Source of the DNA: CAZDAW01 sp964503685
Lineage (GTDB): Bacteria > Chloroflexota > Anaerolineae > Anaerolineales > Anaerolineaceae
Direction: 5' to 3'
Assembly: GCA_964503685.1 (NCBI GenBank)
Contig: CAZDAW010000003.1
Location: 18,864 to 82,863 of the forward strand
Length of the DNA stretch: 64,000 nt
The position numbers were made by a program, and so were the translations under genes. This document shows positions 16,779-26,102 of the stretch, in pieces (position 1 is the stretch's first letter; every line of letters begins with the position of its first letter). The notes below the pieces were generated by a model. The model was not told where the DNA came from. It saw only the letters and a program-made list of their open reading frames with translations, and did not search any database.

Positions 16779-17774
16779 ATGACTGACAACGCACAAAAAA
16801 CCCTGACGGCAATAACCGATGTATCAAAACCCGTTAAACGTGACAATAAACAATCCGCCCAATTTGAATTTCTCCAGCGTTTCTTTTCACAGGGTAAAGC
16901 AATATTCGGCATAATTATCCTGATTATATTTTTTGTTATTGCCTTTTTCGGACCTCTGATCACCCCAGGCGATCCAACGCGCTTCGTAGCTCGCCCAAAC
17001 CAACCACCGTCACCAGAACACTGGCTGGGTACAAACGGGCAGGGACAGGATGTATTAACCCAACTCGTTCAGGGTACTCGTATATCCATCCTCATCGGTT
17101 TCACAGTTGGCTTGTTGATCACGATTATTGGTCTGGCTGTCGGTATGACAGCAGGTTACCTTCACGGCATTGTTGACAATTTACTCAATTTATTTACCAA
17201 TGTATTTTTGATTATTCCCGCCCTTCCTTTGCTAATTATCATATCCTCTTTCCTCCCACCAGGTACTGCCACCATCATTCTAGTATTAACCCTCACCAAT
17301 TGGGCCTGGTCGGCCAGGGTATTTCGATCACAGACTCTCTGTTTGTGCGAAAAGGATTTTGTTTCGGCAGCCATCGTCAGTGGAGAAAGTAGAGCGCGGA
17401 TTATTTTTTCTGAAATCTTACCCAACATGATGTCTTTAGTTGTCTCGACTTTCTTCGGGAACGTCGTTTATGCGATTGCCGCCGATGTCGGCCTGGCGTT
17501 TTTGGGATTTGAAGACGTCAACACTGCAAGTTGGGGAACAATGTTGTTCTGGGCGCAGAATAATTCGGCGCTATTACAGGGAGCCTGGTGGACATTTGTT
17601 CCACCAGGCCTATGCGTCGCCCTGGTCGCTTTTGCAACTACGATGTTGATTTATGCCGTGGATGAAGTTACCAATCCTCGCCTGCGTTGTGAGAAGGAGA
17701 TTACCAGTGTTCTCAAAAAGTACAATATTGCCTCAAAACGAGCAACCCCTGTCGTTAAAAATAACGCCATCTAA
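16779..17774 (+). CDS. Opp/Dpp-type ABC permease (DppC-like)
   Basis: ATG 16779 with AAGGTGG 5-6 bases upstream; 331 residues. A long polar N-terminus (about 35 residues) precedes the first helix; then GTNGQGQDVLTQLVQGTRISILIG and the EAA loop CEKDFVSAAIVSGESRARIIFSEILPN typical of DppC. The last 60-70 bases overlap the start of the next gene in another frame. C-terminus is basic and cytoplasmic. Confidence 0.92.
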   Translation: MTDNAQKTLTAITDVSKPVKRDNKQSAQFEFLQRFFSQGKAIFGIIILIIFFVIAFFGPLITPGDPTRFVARPNQPPSPEHWLGTNGQGQDVLTQLVQGTRISILIGFTVGLLITIIGLAVGMTAGYLHGIVDNLLNLFTNVFLIIPALPLLIIISSFLPPGTATIILVLTLTNWAWSARVFRSQTLCLCEKDFVSAAIVSGESRARIIFSEILPNMMSLVVSTFFGNVVYAIAADVGLAFLGFEDVNTASWGTMLFWAQNNSALLQGAWWTFVPPGLCVALVAFATTMLIYAVDEVTNPRLRCEKEITSVLKKYNIASKRATPVVKNNAI

Positions 17775-18726
17775 TCAAACCTTATTAGACATCCGCAACC
17801 TAAATGTCAAATATTTGACCCTTCGAGGCCCAGTTCATGCGGTGGAAAATGTTTCATTCACCCTCAAATCTGGGGAAGTAGTCGGACTTGCAGGCGAATC
17901 GGGAAGCGGTAAATCCACAATTGCCCATGCAATCTTGCGCATCTTGCCTCCGCCAGCTCTAATAACCGGTGGTCAGATACTCTTCAACGACATGGATATC
18001 CTGGAAATGAATATAAACGATCTGGAGCAATTTCGCTGGGATTCTATATCAATCGTTTTCCAAAGCGCCATGAATGCTCTGAATCCGGTGATGCGAATAC
18101 CCCAACAGCTCATAGATGTAATGAAATCGCATAATCTATCCAAAGATGAAGCGAACAAACGCGCTGCCGAATTATTCGATCTGGTGGGCATTGAGGCGCA
18201 ACGTCTGGATGCTTACCCACACCAACTCTCTGGAGGCATGCGCCAGCGAGTCGTGATCGCGATAGCCCTGGCTTTAAACCCACCGCTACTGGTAATGGAT
18301 GAACCGACAACAGCGCTGGATGTTGTGGTGCAAAAAGATATTCTGCAGCAAATTGCACAATTAAGAGAAAAACTTGGGTTTTCAATTCTATTCATCACCC
18401 ACGATCTTTCATTATTGGTTGAATTTGCCACTCGTATTGCGATCATGTATGCAGGGGAAATCATTGAAGAAGCTCCCTCACGAGAACTATTTGAGAAACC
18501 ATTACACCCTTACACCGTTGGCTTAATGAATTCATTCCCTTCTATTAGCGGAGAAAGGGGGAAATTAACCGGAATTCCCGGCGCTCCCCCTGATCTGGTC
18601 GCTCCCCCTTCCGGATGTCGTTTCCATCCACGTTGCCCGAAAGCAACACCTTTGTGCTCCGAAAGCAAACCAATGACCAAAGGAATTACAACCAATCATA
18701 CCGTCGCCTGCCATCTCTTTGAGTGA
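17707..18726 (+). CDS. Oligopeptide/oligosaccharide ABC ATPase (DppD-like)
   Basis: I choose GTG 17707 because AAGGAG lies 8 bases upstream, while starts further 5' lack a ribosome site. This overlaps the permease gene by 68 bp. 339 residues. Walker A GESGSGKST, Q-loop (VFQSAMNALNPV), signature LSGGMRQR, Walker B LLVMDEPTTALD and H-loop (ITHDLSLL) are complete. The C-terminal oligopeptide-transporter domain carries CRFHPRCPKATPLC, the cysteine set that binds an Fe-S cluster in DppD-type proteins. Works as a heterodimer with the next ATPase. Confidence 0.93.
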   Translation: MFSKSTILPQNEQPLSLKITPSNQTLLDIRNLNVKYLTLRGPVHAVENVSFTLKSGEVVGLAGESGSGKSTIAHAILRILPPPALITGGQILFNDMDILEMNINDLEQFRWDSISIVFQSAMNALNPVMRIPQQLIDVMKSHNLSKDEANKRAAELFDLVGIEAQRLDAYPHQLSGGMRQRVVIAIALALNPPLLVMDEPTTALDVVVQKDILQQIAQLREKLGFSILFITHDLSLLVEFATRIAIMYAGEIIEEAPSRELFEKPLHPYTVGLMNSFPSISGERGKLTGIPGAPPDLVAPPSGCRFHPRCPKATPLCSESKPMTKGITTNHTVACHLFE

Positions 18727-18731
18727 ATGTT

Positions 18732-19754
18732 ATGAAACCAAATCAAATTTTTTCAATCAATACCACCCCTGATACGGCACAAATACCACTTCTGGATGTT
18801 CGCCATCTGACCAAACGCTTTCCAGTCGGCGCGTTTCCTAAAACACGTCACGTTCATGCTGTAGAAGATGTTTCGTTTACCGTCGAACAGGGTCAGGTCA
18901 TTGCAATCGTCGGCGAGTCAGGAAGCGGAAAAAGCACAACCATCCGTCTTATAGCCCGATTGATACCCGCAACCGGAGGTGAAATAATATTTAAAGGCAA
19001 TGACGTTCTAAAAATCGAGCCGAAGGAAGCTTCATTGGCTTACAGGCGCAAGGTACAATTGATTTTTCAGGATCCGTTTTCCTCTCTAAATGCCGTCCAC
19101 ACTATCGAACACCACCTTGCCCGTCCGTTAACCATTCATAAGAAAGTAAGCAGTCGCCAAGAAATGCAACAGCGAATATACGATCTCCTGGCGATAGTCG
19201 GATTGAATCCGCCTCAGGAAATTGCTCGCCGCTATCCTCACCAGCTATCCGGCGGGCAGCGCCAACGCGTCGCGATTGCGCGTGCTCTGGCGGTTGATCC
19301 ACAATTGATACTGGCAGATGAACCCATCTCCATGTTAGATGTGTCAATTCGCATTGGCATTTTGAATCTCATGGCTCAACTGAAAGAGCAACAGGGAATC
19401 GCGTACGTATATATCACCCATGATCTGGCAAGCGCCCGGTATATCGGGGATAAAATCATGGTTATGTATGCAGGTCATATGGTAGAAGGCGGCGATAGCG
19501 AAGAGATAATAAGTAAACCTGCCCACCCTTATACGCAATTGTTGCTATCTGCAGTTCCAGATCCACATGCAGGTTTACGCACCCGTAAAGATATCGGCGC
19601 TCGCGGTGAGGCGCCTGTACTGATCGACCCGCCGCCCGGTTGTCCATTTACAACCCGTTGCACAAAGGTAATGGGGATCTGTCGTCAGGTTATGCCAGAA
19701 TCAAACGACGTTCAGGCCAATCACTGGGTTCGTTGCCATCTGTATAACAACTAA
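18732..19754 (+). CDS. Oligopeptide/oligosaccharide ABC ATPase (DppF-like)
   Basis: Second ATPase of the transporter, 340 residues from ATG 18732 (a GTG at 18723 overlapping the previous stop is possible). Walker A GESGSGKST, signature LSGGQRQR, Walker B LILADEPISMLD, H-loop ITHDLASARY. The C-terminal cysteine motif CPFTTRCTKVMGIC is present. The two ATPases are sequence relatives but clearly distinct, as in Dpp/Opp systems. Confidence 0.93.
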   Translation: MKPNQIFSINTTPDTAQIPLLDVRHLTKRFPVGAFPKTRHVHAVEDVSFTVEQGQVIAIVGESGSGKSTTIRLIARLIPATGGEIIFKGNDVLKIEPKEASLAYRRKVQLIFQDPFSSLNAVHTIEHHLARPLTIHKKVSSRQEMQQRIYDLLAIVGLNPPQEIARRYPHQLSGGQRQRVAIARALAVDPQLILADEPISMLDVSIRIGILNLMAQLKEQQGIAYVYITHDLASARYIGDKIMVMYAGHMVEGGDSEEIISKPAHPYTQLLLSAVPDPHAGLRTRKDIGARGEAPVLIDPPPGCPFTTRCTKVMGICRQVMPESNDVQANHWVRCHLYNN

Positions 19755-19801
19755 TCCAAGGCAGAAGTCAGAATTTGATAAATGTTTTGTAAACCAAAAA
19801 C

Positions 19802-19830
19802 TTGTCATCACAAATATTGATGTGTAAAAT
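19802..19830 (+). promoter_or_regulatory. Candidate internal promoter before the GH4 gene
   Basis: TTGTCA (19802-19807), 17-bp spacer and TAAAAT (19825-19830), in the 112-bp gap after the transporter genes. A short inverted repeat CATCA...TGATG overlaps the spacer. It could allow separate expression of the glycosidase and kinase. Confidence 0.5.
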
Positions 19831-19866
19831 CAAATTCTTATAATAAATTTTGAAAGGAAGTATCCC

Positions 19867-21153
19867 TTGAAAATCACAATTATTGGTGGCGGCTCCACCT
19901 ACACTCCCGAATTAATTAATGGTTTCCTGGCAAAAACCGACCGTATACCGATCACTGAACTTTGGCTGATGGACATTGATAGACAACGTCTGGAAATCGT
20001 AGGCGGTTTCGCCAAACGAATGGTGGCAGCAAAAAAGGCGCCGATAAAAATCGTGCTGACAGATAATCAGCAACAGGCGCTCGAAGGAGTCTCCTATGTT
20101 ATTACGCAGTTACGCGTCGGACAAATGCCCGCTCGACGCGCCGATGAATACTTGGGACAACGGCATGGTTTGATCGGACAGGAGACAACCGGCGTCGGTG
20201 GTATGGCAAAGGCTCTGCGAACCGTTCCCGTTATTCTGGATATTGCACATACTATCCAGAAAGTTGCGCCCGGCGCTTTGCTGATCAATTTCACCAACCC
20301 TTCAGGGCTGGTAACTGAAGCCCTGAAACGCTACGCGCCTGAAGTAACCAGTGTAGGTTTGTGCAATGCGCCGCTTACGACAAAAATGGTCATCCTTGAA
20401 CAGCTTGAAGCGGCGCAAGGTGAAAAAATTGACCCTGGCCGCGCCGAACTAAAAGCATTTGGATTGAACCACCTGTCGTGGAATCACGGTTTCACTTTAG
20501 ACGGAGAAGATATCTGGCCGTGGGTTATGGAAAAATACATAGAAAATAATCGCATCGAAAAAGAATGGGATGAAAATCTTCTCCGTTCCCTGAATATGAT
20601 CCCCAACTACTATCTGGCTTACTTCTATAATAAACAACACAAGCTGGCCGAGCAAAAAAAATGGCCGCCCTCCCGCGCTGAAGAAGTGATAGAACTCGAA
20701 AAAGTGTTGCTAAAACAGTATTCAGACCCCATGTTAACTGAACTACCTCCTGAGTTGATGGAGCGCGGCGGCGCCTATTATTCAACTCTTGCCACACATT
20801 TAATTGATTCCCACTATAACGATATCGGTGATACACACATTGTCAACGTCCGTCATGAAAATGCTGTGCCCGGTGTCCCTTCTGATTGGGTGATGGAACT
20901 GCCCTGCCGCGTGGACAAACAGGGCTTTCATCCAATTCCTACCGAACCACTTCCCTACGTCTGTAATGGTCTGGTCGCCCAAATCAAATCTTACGAATTG
21001 CTGACCATCGAAGCCGCTGTTCATGGCGATCGTAAATCGGCCTACCAGGCGCTTCTGACTCATCCGCTGGGACCTCAAGCTGAAGAGGTAAATACGGTGT
21101 TAACAGATATGCTTGAAATCAACAGACCCTATCTTCCCCAATTTTGGAAATAA
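19867..21153 (+). CDS. GH4-family glycosidase (6-phospho-beta-glucosidase-like)
   Basis: 428 residues from TTG 19867, with AAAGGAAG 7 bases upstream. GH4 enzymes use NAD+ and a divalent metal in an oxidation-elimination mechanism. The Rossmann start IIGGGSTYTPELINGF, the metal-site pair C166-N167 (VGLCNAP) and a downstream GLNHLSW histidine are visible. Cys-Asn rather than Cys-His at this site favours the 6-phospho-beta-glucosidase branch over alpha-galactosidase/alpha-glucosidase. It lies between an ABC transporter and a sugar kinase, so the phosphate on its substrate, if any, must come from a cytoplasmic kinase and not from a PTS. Confidence 0.9.
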   Translation: MKITIIGGGSTYTPELINGFLAKTDRIPITELWLMDIDRQRLEIVGGFAKRMVAAKKAPIKIVLTDNQQQALEGVSYVITQLRVGQMPARRADEYLGQRHGLIGQETTGVGGMAKALRTVPVILDIAHTIQKVAPGALLINFTNPSGLVTEALKRYAPEVTSVGLCNAPLTTKMVILEQLEAAQGEKIDPGRAELKAFGLNHLSWNHGFTLDGEDIWPWVMEKYIENNRIEKEWDENLLRSLNMIPNYYLAYFYNKQHKLAEQKKWPPSRAEEVIELEKVLLKQYSDPMLTELPPELMERGGAYYSTLATHLIDSHYNDIGDTHIVNVRHENAVPGVPSDWVMELPCRVDKQGFHPIPTEPLPYVCNGLVAQIKSYELLTIEAAVHGDRKSAYQALLTHPLGPQAEEVNTVLTDMLEINRPYLPQFWK

Positions 21154-21162
21154 TGGGGAGAA

Positions 21163-22170
21163 ATGATGACGAAGTATTTTCTAGGATTGGATGTCGGAGG
21201 GACAAAAACGCATGCGCTTATCGCTACCGAAACAGGTCAGGTGATTGGATTCGGCTATGCCGGCGGAGGTAATCCAGAAGGTATTGGTTACAATCTTCTT
21301 AAACGTGTTCTGCTCAAAGCAGCAACAAAAGCCTTCAAACAATCGGGAATCAAACCGGAACAAATCAGTGGAGCTGGTTTTGGAATCGCCGGTTTTGATT
21401 GGCCCTCCCAGCGCGCAAATATGCTTCAGGCAATTGGAGCTCTAAATATCCATGCGCCGCTAGAAGTAGTCAACGATGCTTTGGTTGGTTTATTGGCCGG
21501 CGCCTCTGATGGTTGGGGAATCGCCGTTGTGGCAGGAACAGGGTGTAACTGTTGGGGGTGGGACAGTCAGCGTAATGTTGGGCGGATGACCGGGGAAGGC
21601 ATCATGATGGGCGAAGGAGCAGGTGCGGTTGAACTCGTGTTTAAGGCAATACAAGCGATCTCCAGAGCCTGGAGTCTGCGAGGGCCAGAAACTCGCCTTA
21701 CACAGATATTCACCCAATTAGCCGGGTGCCAGACGGTAGAGGAGTTGCTGGAAGGTTTGACAACCTCACGAATCGAAATCGATGCCTCTGCCGCTCCATT
21801 AATTTTTGAAGCCGCTGAAATGGGCGACGAAGTGGCCCGCAATCTGATTATTTCAGCAGGTCAGGAATTAGGGGACCTTGTCAACGGCGTTATCCGCCAG
21901 TTAAAATTCCAGGACTTAGAATTTGAGGTCATCAAAACAGGCAGCACATTTAATGGGAGTCCACTCCTGACAGAATCGATGGCAAACGTAATCCATTCAC
22001 TCGCGCCTAAAGCTATCATCAAACGTCTCGAAGCGCCGCCTGTCACGGGCGGGGTTCTATTGGGCATGGAGGTTGCTGGCGAGGATTTTCGGGCTGTGCG
22101 CCCCGCTCTGATTGACTCGACCCGCCGCCTGTTCGAAACGATAGGAACGAACGGACAAATATCAGATTGA
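21163..22170 (+). CDS. BadF/BcrA-type sugar kinase (N-acetylglucosamine kinase-like)
   Basis: 335 residues; GGGGAG precedes two adjacent ATG codons. ASKHA-fold ATPase with phosphate-1 motif GLDVGGTKTHAL at the N-terminus, GIAGFDWPSQ, and the phosphate-2 segment VVAGTGCNCWGWD. This branch includes the eukaryotic-type GlcNAc kinase and glucosamine kinases. It follows the GH4 gene by 9 bp and probably phosphorylates the sugar released by the pathway, or the imported disaccharide. Last gene of the operon. Confidence 0.85.
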   Translation: MMTKYFLGLDVGGTKTHALIATETGQVIGFGYAGGGNPEGIGYNLLKRVLLKAATKAFKQSGIKPEQISGAGFGIAGFDWPSQRANMLQAIGALNIHAPLEVVNDALVGLLAGASDGWGIAVVAGTGCNCWGWDSQRNVGRMTGEGIMMGEGAGAVELVFKAIQAISRAWSLRGPETRLTQIFTQLAGCQTVEELLEGLTTSRIEIDASAAPLIFEAAEMGDEVARNLIISAGQELGDLVNGVIRQLKFQDLEFEVIKTGSTFNGSPLLTESMANVIHSLAPKAIIKRLEAPPVTGGVLLGMEVAGEDFRAVRPALIDSTRRLFETIGTNGQISD

Positions 22171-22462
22171 ATAAACAATCTATTTATCATTACTGAATGA
22201 AACCCATTTGCCACCCAATCGCTTTTTCTATACGGACCAACACTCAGCCAAACCTCTAATAATTATTTATTCGGACATAATCCTCGTCATCCAAATAACT
22301 AAAAACAACGCCCAATATTTCAAATTTCTATGATCAAAGTATAATTCCCCAAGCCAAAGAAAAGTGACTCGCAATGTCTATCTGTGGTAAAATCTTTGTT
22401 TGGTTTGGAATATATCATCCGGTTTATCCGGTGTTATATATACTCATTCAGGAGGTCTCCGA
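22171..22462. other. Intergenic region before the uronic-acid operon
   Basis: 292 bp with no gene. It holds an isolated TATAAT at about 22340 with no good -35, and CCGGTTTATCCGG near 22420 that can form a small hairpin. It should contain the promoter of the downstream operon, but I cannot place it with confidence. No terminator for the kinase gene is evident. Confidence 0.5.
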
Positions 22463-23068
22463 ATGGCAGTAAGAATTCACCCCACAGCCGATGTGGCCAG
22501 TGACGCAACAATTGGTGAAGGAACCAGCATCTGGCATCAATGCCAGATTCGCTCCAACGCAAAAATCGGACGAAATTGTATTCTGGGGAAAGGGGTTTTT
22601 GTCGATTCAGATGTCTGCATTGGCGACAATGTAAAAATTCAAAATTACGTCTCAGTCTATCACGGTGTCACACTCGAAGATGGCGTCTTTGTTGGCCCGC
22701 ATGTTTGCTTCACAAATGATATGCGTCCTCGGGCAATTAACCCTGATGGCACATTAAAATCTGCCGACGATTGGACCGTCAGCAAAACATTAATTAAACG
22801 GGGAGCAGCCCTGGGAGCCAACTCGACCATTCGTTGTGGTATTACCATCGGTGAATGGGCGCTGGTTGGATCTGGCAGCGTACCAACCCACGATGTACCC
22901 GATTATGGGATCGTTTATGGAAACCCTGCCCAATTGCATGGTTTTGTCTGCCCCTGTGGTGAAAAGCTAGAAAAACAATCGGCCAAAAACAATATGGTCA
23001 TCGCCAAATGTTCTGTCTGCGGCCAGACGGTAGAAATTCCAGAAAAGATTTGGAACCAGGCAAAATAA
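22463..23068 (+). CDS. Left-handed beta-helix N-acetyltransferase (WbpD/WlbB-like)
   Basis: ATG 22463 is set by AGGAGG upstream. 201 residues built of hexapeptide repeats (ADVASDATIGEGTSIWHQCQI and onward). FTNDMRPRAINPDG and the tail VPDYGIVYGNPAQLHGFVCPCGEKL are characteristic of WbpD/WlbB, which acetylate the 3-amino group of UDP-2-acetamido-3-amino-uronic acid. The C-terminus adds a second Cys pair (CSVCGQ), forming a small zinc-ribbon-like end with the first. The adjacent Gfo/Idh oxidoreductase fits the WbpB/WlbA partner. No aminotransferase of the WbpE type is next to it; the one at 59877 might serve. Confidence 0.85.
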   Translation: MAVRIHPTADVASDATIGEGTSIWHQCQIRSNAKIGRNCILGKGVFVDSDVCIGDNVKIQNYVSVYHGVTLEDGVFVGPHVCFTNDMRPRAINPDGTLKSADDWTVSKTLIKRGAALGANSTIRCGITIGEWALVGSGSVPTHDVPDYGIVYGNPAQLHGFVCPCGEKLEKQSAKNNMVIAKCSVCGQTVEIPEKIWNQAK

Positions 23069-23164
23069 TCCATACGGATATTTAGGCGCCAAAGGTAGAT
23101 AACTTCAGAGATTGGCCTGAAACCAGACAGGATCGTTGGATAACATCATAAGAGGTATGAAAAT

Positions 23165-24163
23165 ATGACAACACGTGTGGCCGTTATTGGAGTAGGGTCA
23201 ATGGGTAAAAACCATGCCCGTGTCTATAATGAGCTTTCAGAGGCAGAACTTGTCGCCGTTGTAGATGCCAACGAAGCGGCAGCATCCAATTTAGGAAAGC
23301 AATTCGGCGTAAAAGCTTACACAGATTATCAGGAGATGTTCGCCAAAGAACGTCCCGAAGCAATTTCCATTGCTGTACCTACCGCCTTCCACCGCGACGT
23401 GGCTTTGGCTGCTCTAAACGCTGGCATCAATATTCTGGTGGAAAAGCCCATTGCCGCAACACTCGAAGAGGGCCAGGAAATCATTGAAAAGGCGCGCCAG
23501 GTAAAACGCGTCTTGATGGTTGGGCACATCGTGCGTTTTAATCCTGCCCTGCAAGTACTAAAAGAAAAACTTCAAGCAGGCGACCTTGGACGCATCTTCC
23601 AAATTTTTTGCCGCAGAGCTGGCCCTTTCCCCACTCGCATTCGAGACGTCGGCGTGGTGGTGGATCTGGCGCCCCATGATGTCGATATCATGCGCTTCCT
23701 GACTGGTCTCAATCCACTCCGGGTTTATGCAGAGACAGAACAACGGATACATACCGATCATGAAGATATGCTCTTCGGTCTGGTGCGATTTCCTGAAGGA
23801 ATTACCGGCGCGCTGGAAATCAATTGGTTAACGCCAACCAAACTCCGCGAAGTATTGGTATTAGGAGAACGCGGTCTGTTTCGTGTGGATGATCTGACGC
23901 AAGATCTATATTTCTATGAAAATGCACAGGCCAGCAGTGAACTCTGGATGGGATTGAAAAACCTCAAAGGCGTCAGCGAAGGCAGCATGACTCGCTTTGC
24001 TTTACAACGATACGAACCTCTCAAGGCTGAAATACAAGCGTTTCTTAAGGCTGTTCGAGGTGAAGCGCCGGCGGCTGTCAGTGGTGAAGATGGATTAGCG
24101 GCATTGAAACTTGCCCTGGCGCTGGTCGAATCGGGGCTGTCCCATCAGGTCATTGAGTTTTAG
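23165..24163 (+). CDS. Gfo/Idh/MocA oxidoreductase (WbpB/WlbA-like)
   Basis: 332 residues. N-terminal Rossmann fold (VAVIGVGSMGKNHARVY), EKP at the nicotinamide site (ILVEKPIAAT), then a C-terminal alpha/beta domain with VVVDLAPHDVDIMRFL providing the catalytic His-Asp region. Paired with the WbpD-like acetyltransferase, the likely reaction is oxidation of C3 of UDP-GlcNAc-uronic acid, but the family is broad and other UDP-sugars are possible. Second gene of the five-gene operon. Confidence 0.85.
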   Translation: MTTRVAVIGVGSMGKNHARVYNELSEAELVAVVDANEAAASNLGKQFGVKAYTDYQEMFAKERPEAISIAVPTAFHRDVALAALNAGINILVEKPIAATLEEGQEIIEKARQVKRVLMVGHIVRFNPALQVLKEKLQAGDLGRIFQIFCRRAGPFPTRIRDVGVVVDLAPHDVDIMRFLTGLNPLRVYAETEQRIHTDHEDMLFGLVRFPEGITGALEINWLTPTKLREVLVLGERGLFRVDDLTQDLYFYENAQASSELWMGLKNLKGVSEGSMTRFALQRYEPLKAEIQAFLKAVRGEAPAAVSGEDGLAALKLALALVESGLSHQVIEF

Positions 24164-24184
24164 GAATCAGGAGAAATACAAAAT

Positions 24185-26095
24185 ATGTGCGGCATCGCTG
24201 GTATGATTCAGCTTGACGCTGAAAGAATACCAGACCTGGAAAAACGCCTGGGGGTGATGAACACCGTTCAAAAGCATCGCGGGCCAGATGGGAAAGGCAT
24301 TTGGCAGCACCATCGCGGTCATGTAGGTCTTGCACACCGGCGGTTGAGCATCATCGACCTGTCACCTACCGGACAGCAACCCATGACGGATCGCGCCGGC
24401 AACTGGATCATCCTAAACGGCGAAATCTACAATTATCTTGAACTTCGTGAAGAATTGGGAATTGACAAATTTGTCACGACTTCAGATACCGAAGTAATCT
24501 TATTCGCATACCGTAAATGGGGCGCCGATTGTGTCAATCACTTACGAGGAATGTTCGCTTTCGCCCTGTGGGATGAAACGAATGAGACATTATTTTGTGC
24601 ACGCGACCGTTTTGGCATCAAACCCCTTTATTACACGATCAATCATTCCACCTTTTATTTTGCCTCTGAAGTGAAAACGCTTTTACCTTTCATTGATCGC
24701 ATTGAGACCGACCTGGAAGGCTTGAAAGATTATCTGACATTCCAATTCTGCCTGGCAGGAAAAACGCTCTTCAAAGGCATTCACGAATTATTGCCTGCCC
24801 ACATATTGCGAATAACCAACGGCAATATCGAAATTAAACGCTATTGGGAAGTTTATTACAACATTGATTTTGATCATACAGCCCGCTATTTTGAAGAGCA
24901 ACTAAGATCATTATTGGATGATTCAACGATGATGCATCTGCGGGCAGATGTGCCTCTTGGCGCATATCTTAGCGGCGGACTGGACTCCAGCGTTGTGGCT
25001 TCACTGGCAAACCAGCGGGTTGAGGACGAATTTATCGGGTTTACCGGTAAATTCTCTTACAGTCAGGAATATGATGAGAGCCATTACGCCCGTGCGTTAG
25101 CAGATTGGTGCGGCTTTAAAACTTATGAGATCGATATAAATGCCAATGACTTCGTTGAGAATATTCGAAAAGTCATTTATCACATGGATTATCCCGCAGC
25201 GGGGCCAGGGTCATTTCCACAATTCATGGTATCCAAACTGGCAAGCCAATATCGCAAAGTCGTACTGGGGGGGCAGGGCGGCGACGAGATATTTGGCGGT
25301 TACACCCGTTATCTAATTGCCTATTTCGAGCAGTGCATTAAAGCCGCTATAAATGGCACCATGGGTAATGGGAATTTCGTTGTTACTTACGAATCAATCA
25401 TTCCTAATCTGACTGCACTCAGAAATTATAAACCGCTTCTGCAAGAATTCTGGCGCGAAGGCCTGTTCGAAGAAATGGATCGCCGTTATTATCGTCTGGT
25501 TAATCGCGCCCCTCTGCTCAACGACGAAGTAAACTGGCAATTACTGGGCGACTACTCGCCCTTCACAACATTCGAAAGCATCTTTAACAGTAGTAATGTG
25601 CGTAAAGAGTCCTATTTCGATCTGATGACCCATTTCGATTTCAAGACCCTTTTACCCGCCTTATTGCAAGTGGAAGACCGTATGAGCATGGCGCACGGAT
25701 TAGAATCACGCGTCCCTCTGTTGGATCACCCACTGGTCGAATTTGCGGCGACCATCCCCGCTGATATTAAATTTAAAGACGGTACTATGAAACGGGTTTT
25801 CAAAGACGCGATGAGCCACGTATTACCCGAAGCTATTACCAATCGGCAGGATAAAATGGGTTTCCCTGTTCCATTGACAGAATGGGTAAACAACGAAATA
25901 CATGATTTTGTCATAGATATTTTCTCGACTCGCAATGCAGTAAATCGCGAATTGATCAATAATAAATTGGTGGTTGAAAAATTATCCCGTGAATCAAAAT
26001 TCGGCCGGACGCTCTGGGGTTTACTATGTCTTGAAATCTGGCAGCAAGAATTTCACGACAAAGAAGCCGAATTTAAAAGTCTCTTGAAAAGTTGA
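24185..26095 (+). CDS. asnB: AsnB-type glutamine-dependent amidotransferase
   Basis: 636 residues beginning MCGIAG, so C2 is the glutaminase nucleophile after Met removal. Class II glutamine amidotransferase domain about 1-215, synthetase domain with PPi-loop SGGLDSS at 263-269. Homologues make asparagine, but in O-antigen clusters AsnB-like proteins such as WbpS amidate uronic acids. Setting (between uronic-acid genes and two epimerases) favours a sugar substrate; free asparagine synthesis cannot be excluded. CAGGAGA precedes the start. Confidence 0.88.
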   Translation: MCGIAGMIQLDAERIPDLEKRLGVMNTVQKHRGPDGKGIWQHHRGHVGLAHRRLSIIDLSPTGQQPMTDRAGNWIILNGEIYNYLELREELGIDKFVTTSDTEVILFAYRKWGADCVNHLRGMFAFALWDETNETLFCARDRFGIKPLYYTINHSTFYFASEVKTLLPFIDRIETDLEGLKDYLTFQFCLAGKTLFKGIHELLPAHILRITNGNIEIKRYWEVYYNIDFDHTARYFEEQLRSLLDDSTMMHLRADVPLGAYLSGGLDSSVVASLANQRVEDEFIGFTGKFSYSQEYDESHYARALADWCGFKTYEIDINANDFVENIRKVIYHMDYPAAGPGSFPQFMVSKLASQYRKVVLGGQGGDEIFGGYTRYLIAYFEQCIKAAINGTMGNGNFVVTYESIIPNLTALRNYKPLLQEFWREGLFEEMDRRYYRLVNRAPLLNDEVNWQLLGDYSPFTTFESIFNSSNVRKESYFDLMTHFDFKTLLPALLQVEDRMSMAHGLESRVPLLDHPLVEFAATIPADIKFKDGTMKRVFKDAMSHVLPEAITNRQDKMGFPVPLTEWVNNEIHDFVIDIFSTRNAVNRELINNKLVVEKLSRESKFGRTLWGLLCLEIWQQEFHDKEAEFKSLLKS

Positions 26096-26102
26096 GGTAA
26101 AA

